From: Rhexocercosporidium sp. MPI-PUGE-AT-0058
Lineage: Eukaryota; Ascomycota; Leotiomycetes; Helotiales
Direction: 5' to 3'
Assembly: GCA_020746875.1 (NCBI GenBank)
Contig: JAGTJL010000008.1
Location: forward strand, 2,108,001-2,172,000
DNA length: 64,000 nucleotides
Notes under the pieces: generated by a model
Database searches by the model: none
What the model saw: only the letters and a program-made list of their open reading frames with translations
What the model was told of the DNA's origin: nothing
Position numbers and translations under genes: made by a program
In this document: in pieces, positions 36,456 through 47,816 of the stretch
Layout: each line of letters opens with the position of its first letter
Numbering within the stretch: the stretch's first letter is position 1

Positions 36456-36774
36456 CCCTCCTTCTTTGGGTTTTCAAAGTAGAAGTAAATTGTTAGCGAC
36501 CTCAACATCCTGATGCCATGGTCATGCACCCATATCTTCCTGTATCAACCAATCATCGGAAGTGAGCCTTGTTGTGGTGGCGCTCAGATGCTTGGGCTGA
36601 ACTGGGACGCTTGTAGCCTGGAGTTGGGTTGATGCATGCTTGCAAACCATGGTATCTTATTGGCTCACGGTAGAAACTACATCCCAGAAAATAAACCATC
36701 ATGACAGAGAAACATCGAAGTTCGACGAGACATTATCGAAAGTACTTGCTTGCTTCAAGATCTAGGTTACCAGA

Positions 36775-38655
36775 ATGGAAAACTTTCAGTATCAACCTAT
36801 CGCGCCCCCCGATGAGATCAGAATGCTAGAGATCCTCCCCGGCGCAGCCTCGGCGCCTATCCATGTCCGCCTCATCCACCAGAGGCTATCGCATATGCCG
36901 CATTGCATCGCATTGAGTTACGAATGGGGCTCGCCAACTCGGGACTTCGAGATCATTTGCGAAGGTATGATACTCAAGGTTACTGAAAACCTCGTCAAAG
37001 CCCTGAGGATACTTCGTGGATTTCAAGGGCGTAATGATGTAAACTCGGATCCAGGACGATTGAATATCACAGAGCGGACTCTATTCTGGATCGATGCGAT
37101 ATCGATTGATCAAGACGACTTGGATGAGCGATCACGACAAGTGCCTCTCATGAGCTCTATTTATGCGAACGCAACTCAGGTCGTTGTCTGGTTAGGCGAA
37201 GAACTGGCTACTACGCAGGAGGCGTGGAATTTGCTGGTGCCATTGAGTGATCAGGCCAATGACTTCGACGATATATTGAATGATGAGAATCGAGATCGGT
37301 ACAGGTCCACGCTAGTCAGCCCAGGAGTCAAGCTCAAAGACCTCGACCAGCACGACCTTTGGGATGCAGTTGTTGATCTCTTCTGTTCTCGAACAGTTTT
37401 TAGGCGTCTTTGGACTCTCCAGGAGACGTGCCTCGCACCAAGAGGCCATATCACGCTTCTTTGTGGTGCTATGGAGATGGACTGGAAGACCTTTCATAAT
37501 ATCTCGTCGATATTGTTGCGATGTATCACACTCTGGGCTTTCAGCGCACAGGCATTTGAGAAGCTTGCAACTCTTTCAAGCACCGTGCAAAGGGAATTTA
37601 TTAAAAGCAAAATACCACTATATATCTGGAACCTCAGTGATGTATTAATTCTGTCTAGTGTTTCGCTTGTTTCAGATCGGAGAGATTATATCTTTGGGGT
37701 CCTTGGGATGTTTGACAAAGATACACGCGCGACCTTCGCGCATTTGGGATACCATAACCTGCCAGGAGAGATTTTCCGAGCGGCGACAGAGGTCATTCTG
37801 GCCACGGGCACTGGTAGCCTGAATTATCTTATCTACAAACAATTTGTGAGGGGGAATGAAGACGAGTCAGCACTGCCGTCCTGGGTTTGGATGTTCGATT
37901 ACTGGCAGGGGTTAGATCACCTCTGGGGCAACAACTTACATGAGCTTCAAGGCTTCGACATTGGTCAGAGGGGAGGGATTGATGATAATGCAGTGCTAGT
38001 CCAGGGTCTTGTGTTCGACGATATCATAGCTGCGTATCCTAACTTCTCGCCCGAAAACTTCGAAATGCTCCTCTTGAACATACACTTTGATCTGCTGGCA
38101 GATACTGCAGCCGCTCAAACAAATGAACGGGGAGCAATATTCGACAAAATTTGGCAGAGAAATATTAGGGGATTTCGGGAGTTTGACCGCAAGAAGCAAT
38201 ACGAAGGTTGTGTAGCACGCGCTGCAGTACGAGAGTGGGAAAGGAGTATTGTTGATATTGACGACGTTGATAGTTCTTGGAGGGGTATATCATTGTTGAC
38301 CCTGCAGGAGAAATCTCTTCTCGGGGACAAGGAGTATGATGCCCTACTGTTGTATTATATGGTACGACGAGACCAAGACGAGCTGCTCACTGGCGAAGGA
38401 CGCAATATATTTGTGACCTCCAAAGGATATTATGGGGTAGGCATATTTGGTAAGCATGGACCTGACTGCGAGTCTGTGGTGCGGGTCCATGACAAGATAG
38501 TTCTTATCCCTGGTGTTGAGCAACCTTTGGTGCTTCGACCGTGTGGGAATACTGGGTACAGATTTGTTGGGCCAGCTTATGCCCCTAGGATTGAGATGGA
38601 CGAGTCGTTGCAGGAGGGGAACAGGAAACCGATGGAACAACTACGTATCTTGTAG
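36775..38655 (+). CDS. HET-domain (heterokaryon incompatibility-type) protein
   Basis: One uninterrupted 626-aa frame starts at the first ATG. The HET domain (PF06985) is clear in order: HCIALSYEWG (43-52), FWIDAISIDQDD (104-115), the SSIYANATQVVVWLGE stretch (127-142) and RRLWTLQE (210-217). The rest (about 250-626) lacks any recognisable NACHT, ankyrin or WD partner and ends in a GYYGVG/VRVHDKIVLIPG segment common at the C-terminus of HET proteins. Such genes are numerous in Pezizomycotina; a minority act in allorecognition and cell death, most are uncharacterised. It is intact, intronless and borders an AT-rich gap with a microsatellite, a setting typical of fast-turnover genes. Confidence 0.93.
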   Translation: MENFQYQPIAPPDEIRMLEILPGAASAPIHVRLIHQRLSHMPHCIALSYEWGSPTRDFEIICEGMILKVTENLVKALRILRGFQGRNDVNSDPGRLNITERTLFWIDAISIDQDDLDERSRQVPLMSSIYANATQVVVWLGEELATTQEAWNLLVPLSDQANDFDDILNDENRDRYRSTLVSPGVKLKDLDQHDLWDAVVDLFCSRTVFRRLWTLQETCLAPRGHITLLCGAMEMDWKTFHNISSILLRCITLWAFSAQAFEKLATLSSTVQREFIKSKIPLYIWNLSDVLILSSVSLVSDRRDYIFGVLGMFDKDTRATFAHLGYHNLPGEIFRAATEVILATGTGSLNYLIYKQFVRGNEDESALPSWVWMFDYWQGLDHLWGNNLHELQGFDIGQRGGIDDNAVLVQGLVFDDIIAAYPNFSPENFEMLLLNIHFDLLADTAAAQTNERGAIFDKIWQRNIRGFREFDRKKQYEGCVARAAVREWERSIVDIDDVDSSWRGISLLTLQEKSLLGDKEYDALLLYYMVRRDQDELLTGEGRNIFVTSKGYYGVGIFGKHGPDCESVVRVHDKIVLIPGVEQPLVLRPCGNTGYRFVGPAYAPRIEMDESLQEGNRKPMEQLRIL

Positions 38656-39522
38656 ACAACGCGACTTCGAAATCAAAGTAAGGAGAAGGAGGAGCAGACT
38701 GCCGCATACAAGGCGAGGCGAGTTCAAGTCCGAATCGAGCTTCCACCAGTTTAGAACTGACTTCATTTCAGATACCACTTATGCGAGACTCGGAATGTAT
38801 CTTCTGGATTCTATACACAAGCAAGTTAAGCATAGGATAGTAAGAACGATTCGGAATTTTCTGAATTCAAGCCGATTCCAGTCAAGCCCGAGTCGGATTT
38901 GGACTCGAGTCTGACTTACTCTCGCTAAAATCTGACTTGTTAGAATACGTAAGTAGTCTCGAAGAAGGAGCTAAAGAGTTTATTCTAAATTTGCCGAAAG
39001 ATCTTCGCCTCATATCCTTCCAAAGGTCCCTTTTTGTGACCTGCACTAGCTTAATCCTCGCGTGGCTTTGTCCTTTTTTTTTCCTAACATTTATCCTGGA
39101 ATAGCTTCTTTAAGAACTTACTTTCTTGCTTAACTGAAACTGACCTTCGTATTCTCTTTAAAAAAAATTCAACTCTGTTTATTCATTTATTGTGATCATT
39201 AATCAAGTACGTATTCCAAATCTTAAAGGGCTGAATCATATGATTTGCGATGGGAAGAAGTGCTCGTGCGAATCCCAAGGTGCATATCCGTTTAAGCGTA
39301 TTTAGATACGTATTCTTCCTAAACTTTTCTCAAACAAGTATATGTTGAGTCTATAGCATCAGCGCGAGCTTTTGAGGTTACGACTACTTATGTGTTGTAT
39401 TAGCTGGCACCATAGCTCCTGGTACCCTCCGCCTATGTTTTTCTCTTTGAGATATACCTTAGTGGAGTAAGGAAAGCGGAAAGTGAATGGGGTATGGGTA
39501 TATATGTTGTAAAGTAGTATAC

Positions 39523-39581
<59 letters not shown>

Positions 39582-39905
39582 TATATATACTTCAATATAG
39601 GGCGAGACGGGGGGGGGAAAGGGGATAAGGTTTCAAATAATCTAAACAGTCTAAGCGAAGGATCGGAGGAGGCGAATTAACAATTTTTGAAGGATTGACC
39701 ATGTTAACAATAAGATATTAGCATGAAACTAGAGGGTAGGAAACGGGCCACGTGGGCCATGGTTCCAAGGTTCCACTGGAGAGAGAGGGTATTTTTCTTC
39801 TTCTCAAAACAGAATAGGTAGGTTTGTCGGCGATATTTTTTAACAATCCACAAAACCCATCAAAGTTCAATCCGCCAAACTTCGCTACGTCCTATTGACT
39901 CTCAA
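38656..39905. other. AT-rich gene-free gap after the HET gene
   Basis: No coding frame can be supported. From about 38930 the sequence turns distinctly AT-rich with many TA, TT and AA steps, contrasting with the neighbouring genes. It includes a TA microsatellite and an eight- to nine-base G run near 39610. Decayed transposon DNA is possible but I see no transposase remnant or terminal repeats. Confidence 0.5.
39524..39576. repeat. (TA)n microsatellite, 53 bp
   Basis: An uninterrupted TA dinucleotide run of about 26 units lies within the AT-rich gap between the HET and GH1 genes, followed by further TATATA fragments. It is likely polymorphic in length between strains and could self-pair as a cruciform. 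Confidence 0.97.
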
Positions 39906-42068
39906 TCAACCCACCGTCCTTGCAGAAACAAAATCCACCAGATCAAAAAGGCTCTTCTTGAATCTACGTTCCTGACTCGTCCGATTAACATACTGCATCC
40001 CAAACTGCGCCCCATAATCGCCAAACTCCCAATTATCCGCGAAACTCCACGCCAGCGCGCCCATAACGTCAACCCCATCCTCCCAGATACTCTTCAGCAC
40101 TTCGCTCATGAACGAGAGGTAGTATTGCGAGCGTGGGGAGTCGAAGAGTTGGTCCTCGACGGCTTTGTTGGCTTCGCCGAAGACAGGGAAGCCGAACTCG
40201 GAGATCAGGACGGGAGAGTGGAAGGTGTTGTAGAGGTAGGAGAGGTAGGTGCGGAGATAGGTGGGTGTGATGTAGACGTAGGATTGGGAGCGGTAGCCGA
40301 TGGGCCAGCCGAAAATGTTGGATGTTTCTTGGAATACGCAGTATGGGTAGTAGGATGAGGAGGAGTTGGCTGCGCATGCTGCGATGCCGCCTGGGGGCGG
40401 GGAGACTACGGTTGCGGTGTAGGGGTCGATTCCGAGGAAGTCGGATGTGTTGCCAATGTAGGCGAGGTCGTCTGCTGTTAGAGGGACGTAGTCTGGGATG
40501 GTGATCTTGTAAGCTTCTGGGTAGTCGATTCCTAGAAAGATGGGGTTGGCGAAAGTAGCGAGTTGGAATGCGTTGAAGTGGTTCGCTGCGTCTACGTCGG
40601 ATGCGTTCTGCGGGTTTTTGGGTACGCCGAAGTTGTCGTTAAATTTGATGCCGAGTTTACCTGTTCCATTTACGGACTCGTGGTAGAAGTGGTAGAGACG
40701 TGCGTGAGCTTTGATGACGTGGTCGACACTTTTCCCGTTGTCACAATAGAGAAGTGGTTCGTTGAATCTGCTTGTGTTAGCTAGGCCAAGCGGAGCGTAA
40801 CAGATAGGAAACTCACGTGAACCAAACTGGGACTCTATCACTGTAGTGCGTCAAGAGGATCTTGCCATAATTGACAAACGCATCCTCGAACGTCTCGTTC
40901 TGATACCCTCCATTTACATATCCAATGGCCGCATTATCGCGAGGACTGTTCCCTTCACCAAAAAACTGGAACGGTGTGTCAAAATGGAACATAGTGACCG
41001 TTGGGATCATGCCTTTCTCCAGAACAAAATCGATCAAATCGCTATAATGCTGAATGGCTTCCTCGTTGACAGGTGTTCCAGGTAGAGCGAAAGGCAGGAT
41101 TCGCGTCCAGGCAATGGAGAAGCTGTAGTATGTAACTCCCATGGAAGCTAATCTCTCGATGTCTTGCTTGTAGAGATAATAGTTCTCATTCGTCACATGG
41201 TCGTTTGAGCGGCCGTCACCTTCACCAGAAAGAACTTCCATCAGACTAGGTGCTTTGCCCGCTTCGAATACAGCACCTTCGATCTGGGCTGCTGAGCCAG
41301 CTACGCCGAAGATAAAATCTTTGGGGAAAGTGTAGCAATCGGTAGATCCAAAGTAGTCAGCTGGTGGGAGAACTAGCTCGCTGGTTGGCAGAGGTGTCGG
41401 GCTGACAGTCGTGGTGTATAGTCCTGTCCCAGTGAAGTTGGTGATGTTTGCAGCTACCCAGAGATTGGTCCATGCCGCGTTGCCGTATTGATTTGCTGTA
41501 TCTGTTGCTTGAGCCGTGGCATTTGGGTTCCAGCTTCCCCACTAGATGCAGAATTAGCACTCGTTTAGAAAAAAGTTATCGCCTTTGAAGCTAGGATTCT
41601 TCTCTGAGATGTGAATTTTAAAAATAAGAACTATACACAGAATACTTTTTTGGGATTGCTCTTCATCCACTAATTGCGCTAAGGAGCACAAGAATCCCAG
41701 ACTTAATAAAGCTCAGGCAGCGACAAATTTCAAAAACCAAGGCATTCATAACGTAAAACCAAAAAAAAAAAAAAACACACACTCACAGTAGTCGTACTCA
41801 ACCCCGGCACCAACCCACTCAACTTCTCATATGCCTCCGCATACCTAACCGTCGTCGTCGGACTCGGTCGACTCGTAGCAGTCCTATAAGTCTCCGTCTG
41901 CGTGAACGAGAATTGCGTGAAGCGATAACTTGGGCTAGCGATAGAGCCGCAGTTAGAAGAACATGAAGGGCGTGGTGAGGGGCCGGTAGTCGAGATGTAG
42001 ACTTGCTGAGCAAGGGTTGGGGGTGCGAGGAGGGAGAGGTAGAGGAGAAGGGAGGGGAGGGGTGTCAT
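39906..42068 (-). CDS. secreted glycoside hydrolase family 1 (beta-glucosidase-type)
   Basis: Three exons, 42068-41787, 41541-40817 and 40767-39906, encode 622 aa. The start at 42068 gives an excellent signal peptide (MTPLPSLLLYLSLLAPPTLA, then QQ); upstream in-frame codons look like leader. After about 140 residues of Ser/Thr/Pro-rich and non-catalytic sequence the GH1 barrel begins at FPKDFIFGVAGSAAQIEGA (about 165). The acid/base Glu339 is in TFNEP, created across the third exon junction; the nucleophile is Glu526 in LISEFGFP, a variant of the usual (I/V)TENG. Several NxS/T sites fit an extracellular glycoprotein. Intron 1 is long (245 nt) with an A/T tract, so a small extra exon there cannot be excluded; introns 1 and 2 otherwise keep phase. 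It would release glucose or related sugars outside the cell, but the substrate is not predictable. Confidence 0.9.
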
Positions 42069-42305
42069 TGTGGAAGAAGCACTTTGGAGGTGGTGAGAAT
42101 CGAATGGGAAGAGGGGAAGTGGAGGATCTTTCGAAAGAAAAATGTCAAAATACTTGGGTACTGTACTTATATTAATATAGTAAAGTCCAAGACGACGTCG
42201 AATGACGCACGTGGCTAGCATTCTCTCCAGGTCATGGCACCAATAGGTAAGAAAAGCCTCTCCCGTCTCCCGCTGGTCGTGTACGTACCTCGTACTTCGT
42301 ATTGA

Positions 42306-42444
42306 GGGTAAATAATGTACAATTCTAGAGATTTCTCAGGAACTGGGATCTACAGCGAATCAGCTTCTATTTTCATAATATTTACTACCTAAAGAAATAA
42401 GGCTACAGCAAAATGCACAGACTAGAATTGTACATTATTTACCC
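42306..42444. mobile_element. 139-bp MITE-like element with perfect 23-bp inverted ends
   Basis: GGGTAAATAATGTACAATTC (continuing to 42328) is perfectly repeated inverted at 42422-42444. A direct TTGA flanks both sides (42302-42305, 42445-42448), which may be a 4-bp target duplication. Alternatively TA beyond it is the duplication and the ends are 4 bp longer with two mismatches. Outside these, a looser inverted similarity (GTACCT...CGTAT) continues for about 15 bp. The interior is non-coding and AT-rich. It lies upstream of the GH1 start codon (about 240 bp), so it may sit in that promoter. Confidence 0.85.
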
Positions 42445-42448
42445 TTGA

Positions 42449-43395
42449 TACGAGTAGGTACGACCTCAATGTCTTTCTTCGTACATGACGTTCTTTCCTC
42501 CATCCACTTTCGCTCTTGCTCACTCTTCATCCCTACACACATACAGTACATAACTACCTGCAGTAAATGCACCTTGAAGATAGATCTCGGCACCAATCTC
42601 GGGGTGACGAGTCAATACATCCTTACCTCCCTACCTACTTACTAACATACCCACCGAACTACTGCAAAAAAGGCCCGTTTCCACCCCTCTCTCCCCCCTC
42701 CCGAAGTGGGTGGACAGGACGAACTTAGACCTTAAAACGTTGATCCGGGGATGGTCTTACCATAGATGGTATAGTTGGTAGGTGGTTGACAAGAAGCCGA
42801 AGTTCTACCACGGTGAGTTATGGGATGTGTCGGTCGTCTGGAGAAAGTGGGCTTTCGAGGGCTTGGAGACGAGGGGTAGGTGGAGCTTGAATTTTTTTTC
42901 TTTTTCTTTTTCTTCGGCTATCTTGTGGAAGTAAGTCGGGAGATGGATAGTGGTATGGGATGTGGTGGGAAGAGACGATGGAATTTTTGCGGGGTGAGGT
43001 TGGGTTCTTTTGCTTGTGGGGAAGGGGAGGTGGGGGTGGAAGTGGATGGATGGAGTGCGGGATGCGGGGTAAATGACAGCGAAGGATACCACTTCACCTG
43101 GTACCCTCGGGATATTCGGACACATATCTATGTTGTACACAGTTTGATCGCATGTCTGTAATTGTAATGCTGCGCTTCAGTGATAGGGATGCAAGAGTTG
43201 CCTTGTTTTAATTTGAAGCGAAGTGAGGGAGGGAGGAAGGGACTTTGAGTTCGAAGAAAATACTACAACTCTCACCAGCTAGGGATCACTGTGCAAGTCA
43301 CCAAATATTCAATTTCGTCTCCTAATTATATACATCATGCCACTGTAAACACACTCCCTCTTCTTCTCTTCTCCTTTAGTACCACTTCACCAGAT
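42449..43395. other. intergenic between GH1 promoter and sugar dehydrogenase 3' end
   Basis: No supported gene. A CCCTACCTAC motif occurs near 42628, a run of T/C at 42890-42915, and G-rich stretches at about 42940-43060. Confidence 0.45.
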
Positions 43396-44930
43396 CTACG
43401 CACCGCCAATGATGAAAACCTCACCCGTCGTATCACTAGTCATGAACAACCGATCCTTGCTATCCCACGCCATGCCCGTAGGACGGAAACAGCTATTGGG
43501 ACAACTGCCCATATTGCCGTTCTGCATGATGTTCACGGCGGCTGTGGTGCTGGTTGATGGCTCGACGGGCTGACCGTTTTTGAATGCGATGCGGGAAAGT
43601 CGGTAGCCGTCGGGTGGGCTGCGGTTCCTGATTGAGATGTTAGAATGTATATTGGGAGTGTGGAGGTGGATTTAGGAAGGTCGGGTGAGGGTCCAAGAGA
43701 AATGGGAGATGAAGGAGAGAGAGGGGAGAGACGAACCAACTTCCATGGAAAGTGATATATGCCGCACTTCCATCCTTCTTGAACTTGATATCCAGCGGCG
43801 CCGTATGTGCCGGAAACACTAATCGCGGCGCATACTTCTTCGCACAATCGGCATCGGTGGACGCACCCACAGAGCCATCAATCGAGAGCTGTGTGCCGAC
43901 TTTCGTGCTACTGCTGCCGAAAGTACTAGGTTCCCAGACCGCAAAGCAGGACGGGTATCCATAGTTGGCTTTATACTGGGCGCCAGTCGTGTCATTGACA
44001 AGGCCGTGGTAGTTCAGTTCTTCGGCCGGGTTGTTGGTGTGGACGTCTTTACCGCCTTTCTTGATATCGTCGGCGGAGTTCTCGACGGACCAGATACCAC
44101 CTGTCGTTGGGTCCTCGCCCCAGCCCACGCTGTTTCGGAGTCCCCAGCCGAGGACATCGCCGCCTTGGGCGAAGACGACTGGTGTTGTGAGCAGGGAGGC
44201 GATGTTGAAGATCCGGGTTTGGGAACGTCCGCTGTCGATGCCGGTTGTGGGAGAATCGATGTTGCCGGATGAACCGACCTGGACGAGGATTACGTCTGGT
44301 TTGGTCTTGGGGATACGTAGGGTGCGTGTGGTGTGGTATGCGAAGCTGATTCCCATGCCCGTGATGACGGCTTTCTTGGTACCGACTGTCCCTGCGGCGG
44401 CATCGTAGGGGAAGGCGAAGACGCTTTGTTGGGAAGATACGAAGAGTGTTTTCCCATCGGCGGTCAGTTCGAGGCCGTGATTAAGCTGGAGAATGTCAGC
44501 TCTAGCTGTAGCCAAGGATTGGCATCAAGCTAGATTACAGCTTCGGTCAGAAGTAACAGGACGGAGAGTGTTTTCCGTGTCTCGTCCCAGCCCCCTCATC
44601 AAATTCGAGAATCGAAAGACTTACAGTAGCATCGTTAATCAAAGTTTTCGACGACTGAACACAAACATCTGTCCCTCCATTATCAGTCAACTTGATCAAC
44701 CTTACACCGCCACCTCCCTGCTCTACAACAAGCAATTGTCCAAGCTTGTCAAAAATCATCTCCCTCGGAGTCTTCAACCCTTTCATCACCACGAGCGCCG
44801 TATACCCCGACGCCATATTCGGCTTAGCAGTAGGGTTTATAACAGCACAAGCACGTTTCTCTAGATGAGGAAGAGCAGTCGCAAGATACGACATGGCCAT
44901 TACGGCGACGACACGCATGAGGGAAACCAT
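43396..44930 (-). CDS. secreted PQQ-type sugar dehydrogenase (sorbosone dehydrogenase/AA12-like)
   Basis: Three exons, 44930-44625, 44485-43737 and 43627-43396, encode 428 aa. Introns of 139 and 109 nt have CTGAC/CTAAC branch points and correct phase; the second uses a GTTCGT donor and rebuilds the family-typical HGSWNR sequence. A signal peptide (about 1-19, ...MSYLATALP) is followed by HLEKR, a Kex2-like site. Six-bladed propeller features are LKTPREMIFDKLGQLLVVE (51-69), LNHGLELTADGKTLFVSS after the first splice, HTTRTL and a C-terminal FRPTGMAWDSKDRLFMTSD. This matches fungal AA12/L-sorbosone dehydrogenase-like proteins, which use PQQ to oxidise sugars outside the cell. There is no fused cytochrome or CBM domain. 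The neighbouring GH1 on the same strand also acts on extracellular sugars, but co-regulation is only a suggestion. Confidence 0.87.
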
Positions 44931-46769
44931 GATGGGCGAAGAAACTGGCCTGTGAATCGACCGATGTGGCGTTTGACTGATTCGAGCTTTCGAATTAGGG
45001 CGAGAATCTCACGGGCGTTCGGGAGATGGGTATCTTTAAGAGAATTGATGGCATGCCTAAGGTTCTTCAGATGCAATGCCTAATATACCGCCGGTATTGC
45101 ACAGAGACGACTGCCATCTCTTGGGAGAATACACTCCTAGTCATGACTTCATGATTTGAGATGGTATTGATGAGAGAGCGAGTAGTATGCAAGAATGAGG
45201 TGAAGTGCCGGTAGTTGAAGAAAGCCAGAGAACTGCCTGATGTGGATTGGCCAATTGAGGTTGAAGACACAGGCTTGGCAATTCATATTGTTGAGACAGT
45301 GTTTATCTGACGAACTATTCAGCCCCACACGACAGTCGAGTTCCCCGCTCGGTAGATTTCAACCGTAGATTACATTGCTTGGGCTGAGGGTAAGTTATAT
45401 ACTGGGCAGGAGAGGGTACGTGTGCTTTATGGAAGACGGATGATCATGAAGGTAAAAAAGCGACTCGACAATCGAAAAAAGCTGCTTCCTTTCTTCGAGA
45501 AGCTGTATCCAAGTGGTAAATATTCAACAGGACAACTAGAAATACATCCAATGAAAAATTCGCTAAAGTTCGATCAAGTGGTATAGCACTAGCCGTGTTC
45601 TTCCACGGAAGTGGAACGAGGCGAGGAACAATTGCGAAGAGCGTGCCCCTCTAACTCTTCGACGATAACAACATGTAAATAAGAAGAAATATTGAGCAGG
45701 TAGAAGAAGACTTTCGAGGTCAATGAAGACCGGGAAATCCCTCGGCCCGTTACACGAATCCCGTCTGTCCAAACCAGAATTAATCGGGAGGAAGGAGCCG
45801 AGGAGCCAGAGCCAGAGCTCAGCCTCTTCCCCACGCAAACCCTTCTTGCTAAAATAGACATCCGCACGGTCTCTCTCCATGTGAGAATCCGAGACTTTCT
45901 GATGCAATGTAAATGAAGCAAGACATGTCTAGCTAGGGTTACTCAAAGCCCCAAGCTGGAAAAAAAAAACAAAGAAGAAAGGGCTCGTGCAAAATACCCT
46001 GCAGGACAGAACTGTATCTCTCTCCAAGATTCGAAGCGGATATGAAAGGGGTGAGGCTTAGAAAATTTTAACTTGTTTTTACTTCCTCATCTCAACCCCG
46101 CTTCGCTGATGTTAAGGAGGCTTTTTGGCTTTCTTGACCCCTCCATTACTGCGTGTGTCATTTGAGATTGGGCTATGGCGTGGACGCGTACACTTGCGTG
46201 ATTGGGAAGCTGGATGCGCAGGTTGTGGATTGTATATTGTGGCTTGGGCTTGGGCTTGGGAAGAGGCACGGACGGGGAGGAGGCTTGAAATTCCATACGC
46301 AACTCCTGGTGGAGTTGTGAGTATTAATGAACGGGAGGTACTTGCTTGTTTCGGAGTCGCGGGACGGCTGTGTGATGTGATATGATATGATGTGATGGGA
46401 TGGGATGGGATGGCGCTTGGTTCGTGAGGTGAGATCGGATGGAGATGCCGGATCTTGGTAAGAGGTTTCTTGTGTTTCGTTGAAAGATCTGGACCGGGGA
46501 GGGGAGTTTGATGAGCGGGCGGCTTGCTTGGTGATGGGACTGGGCTGGGAAAGTCGTCTACTTCGTATACTGTACGTGGAACAGTAGTGTGCACATGTGT
46601 ATGCGGCCCGCAGATTGTTGTGATGACGGGATGAGGTACCGTGTCGTCGCGAACCAGAAATCCTCATGGTATCCTCGCGGCACGGCAAGGAGTGGGATGG
46701 AATGGTACAGTATGGCTTGGGCGTGCCGCGCGGGAGGATTATTGCTGAGGCTTAGACCGTGATGTGGTC

Positions 46770-46891
46770 CATGTCAGTTTATGACATGAAGAGATTCCCA
46801 GCAATCAACTTGAATCAAGTACGCAAGTAGGCTCGGACTCCCAGGGTGGCAGCTGTCATGTCATGGCATGTCAAGCATGTCAAAAGTGTCA
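46770..46891. promoter_or_regulatory. cluster of seven TGTCA/TGACA sites
   Basis: A perfect inverted pair, CATGTCA-GTTTA-TGACATG (46770-46788), is followed by five direct TGTCA copies starting at 46854, 46859, 46869, 46878 and 46887. The last three intervals are 9-10 bp, close to one helical turn. TGTCA/TGACA is a core recognised by TALE-class homeodomain proteins. No gene is close on either side, so the target, if any, is unknown. Confidence 0.4.
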
Positions 46892-47816
46892 ATGAGCTGA
46901 GGAGAGGCAGGGAGCGGGAGAGCAGAACCGACACACTGGTAACGTTTGAAAGAGGTCGATCGATCCAATGATCTGGCAGCGTAGTCTTGGATTAGATTGA
47001 TAGTTTGATTGATCATCTGAAGTCTGAATATTGCTAATGCATGTTATCCGTTCCATGAAAACTCACTCCGTACTAGCCGGCTTCCGGCCAGGTTCATGCA
47101 GCAGTTGTTGGTAGGACTCAGGAGACGCGCGGATTTGGCTACGTTGTTGAGGCGCGGCTGTTGATTCAGATTCGGCCGTAAAAGAAAGTTTGTTGGTTTG
47201 CTTCATCTGGAGACATCGTAACTTCGTAAGGTTACTTGCCTTCATGTCCTTTTACTTACTAAGGTGCTCGTACCGTTTTAGATTTAAACTTCCATTCGTT
47301 ATGCTCGTTCTGATCACTGTAGGGGTATTACTGTATCTATTCGCTGCGGGAAGTATGATTGTTCTGATGTATTTCGTCTCTTGTTACCACATTGGGATAT
47401 ATTTTTAATGCCCAAATGTTATCATTTTCTGTTATTCTTTCTCCCACGGAGAGTTGGGATATGATGGGTTTGTTAACAGCGGCTGCTTGCTTGTGGCTTG
47501 CTTGCTTCCTGTGCTTGTGAACTTTTGGCATCGGAGAGAGTCAGAGAGACGGGACCCGACAGTCTGGTCCGCGTTTTTTTTTATCATGGGTGCGTGTCAG
47601 CAAGCAGGATGCCTTCCGATTTCCTAGGGACTCGAGGACCAAGATGTGACAAAACTAACCTGCAAGTCTAGACCTCGGATCAGAGGTGTGGGGGTTAGAT
47701 GGAGAGATTGTGCTGTTTCAGTTCGCTTGCTTGGTTTTATCTTGCTTGCCCTCTCTTTGATTCTGTTCTTTCGACCCTTTTATTTTCTTTTTCTGTTTCT
47801 GATGGTGTCTTTTGGA

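Noticed and set aside
38656..38930. tRNA-like B-box (GAGTTCAAGTCCG) near 38718
   Set aside because: No matching A-box or cloverleaf at the right distance.
46112..46594. 160-codon minus-strand frame rich in Ser, Pro and Thr
   Set aside because: It begins with GTG, overlaps microsatellite-like DNA and has no recognisable domain.
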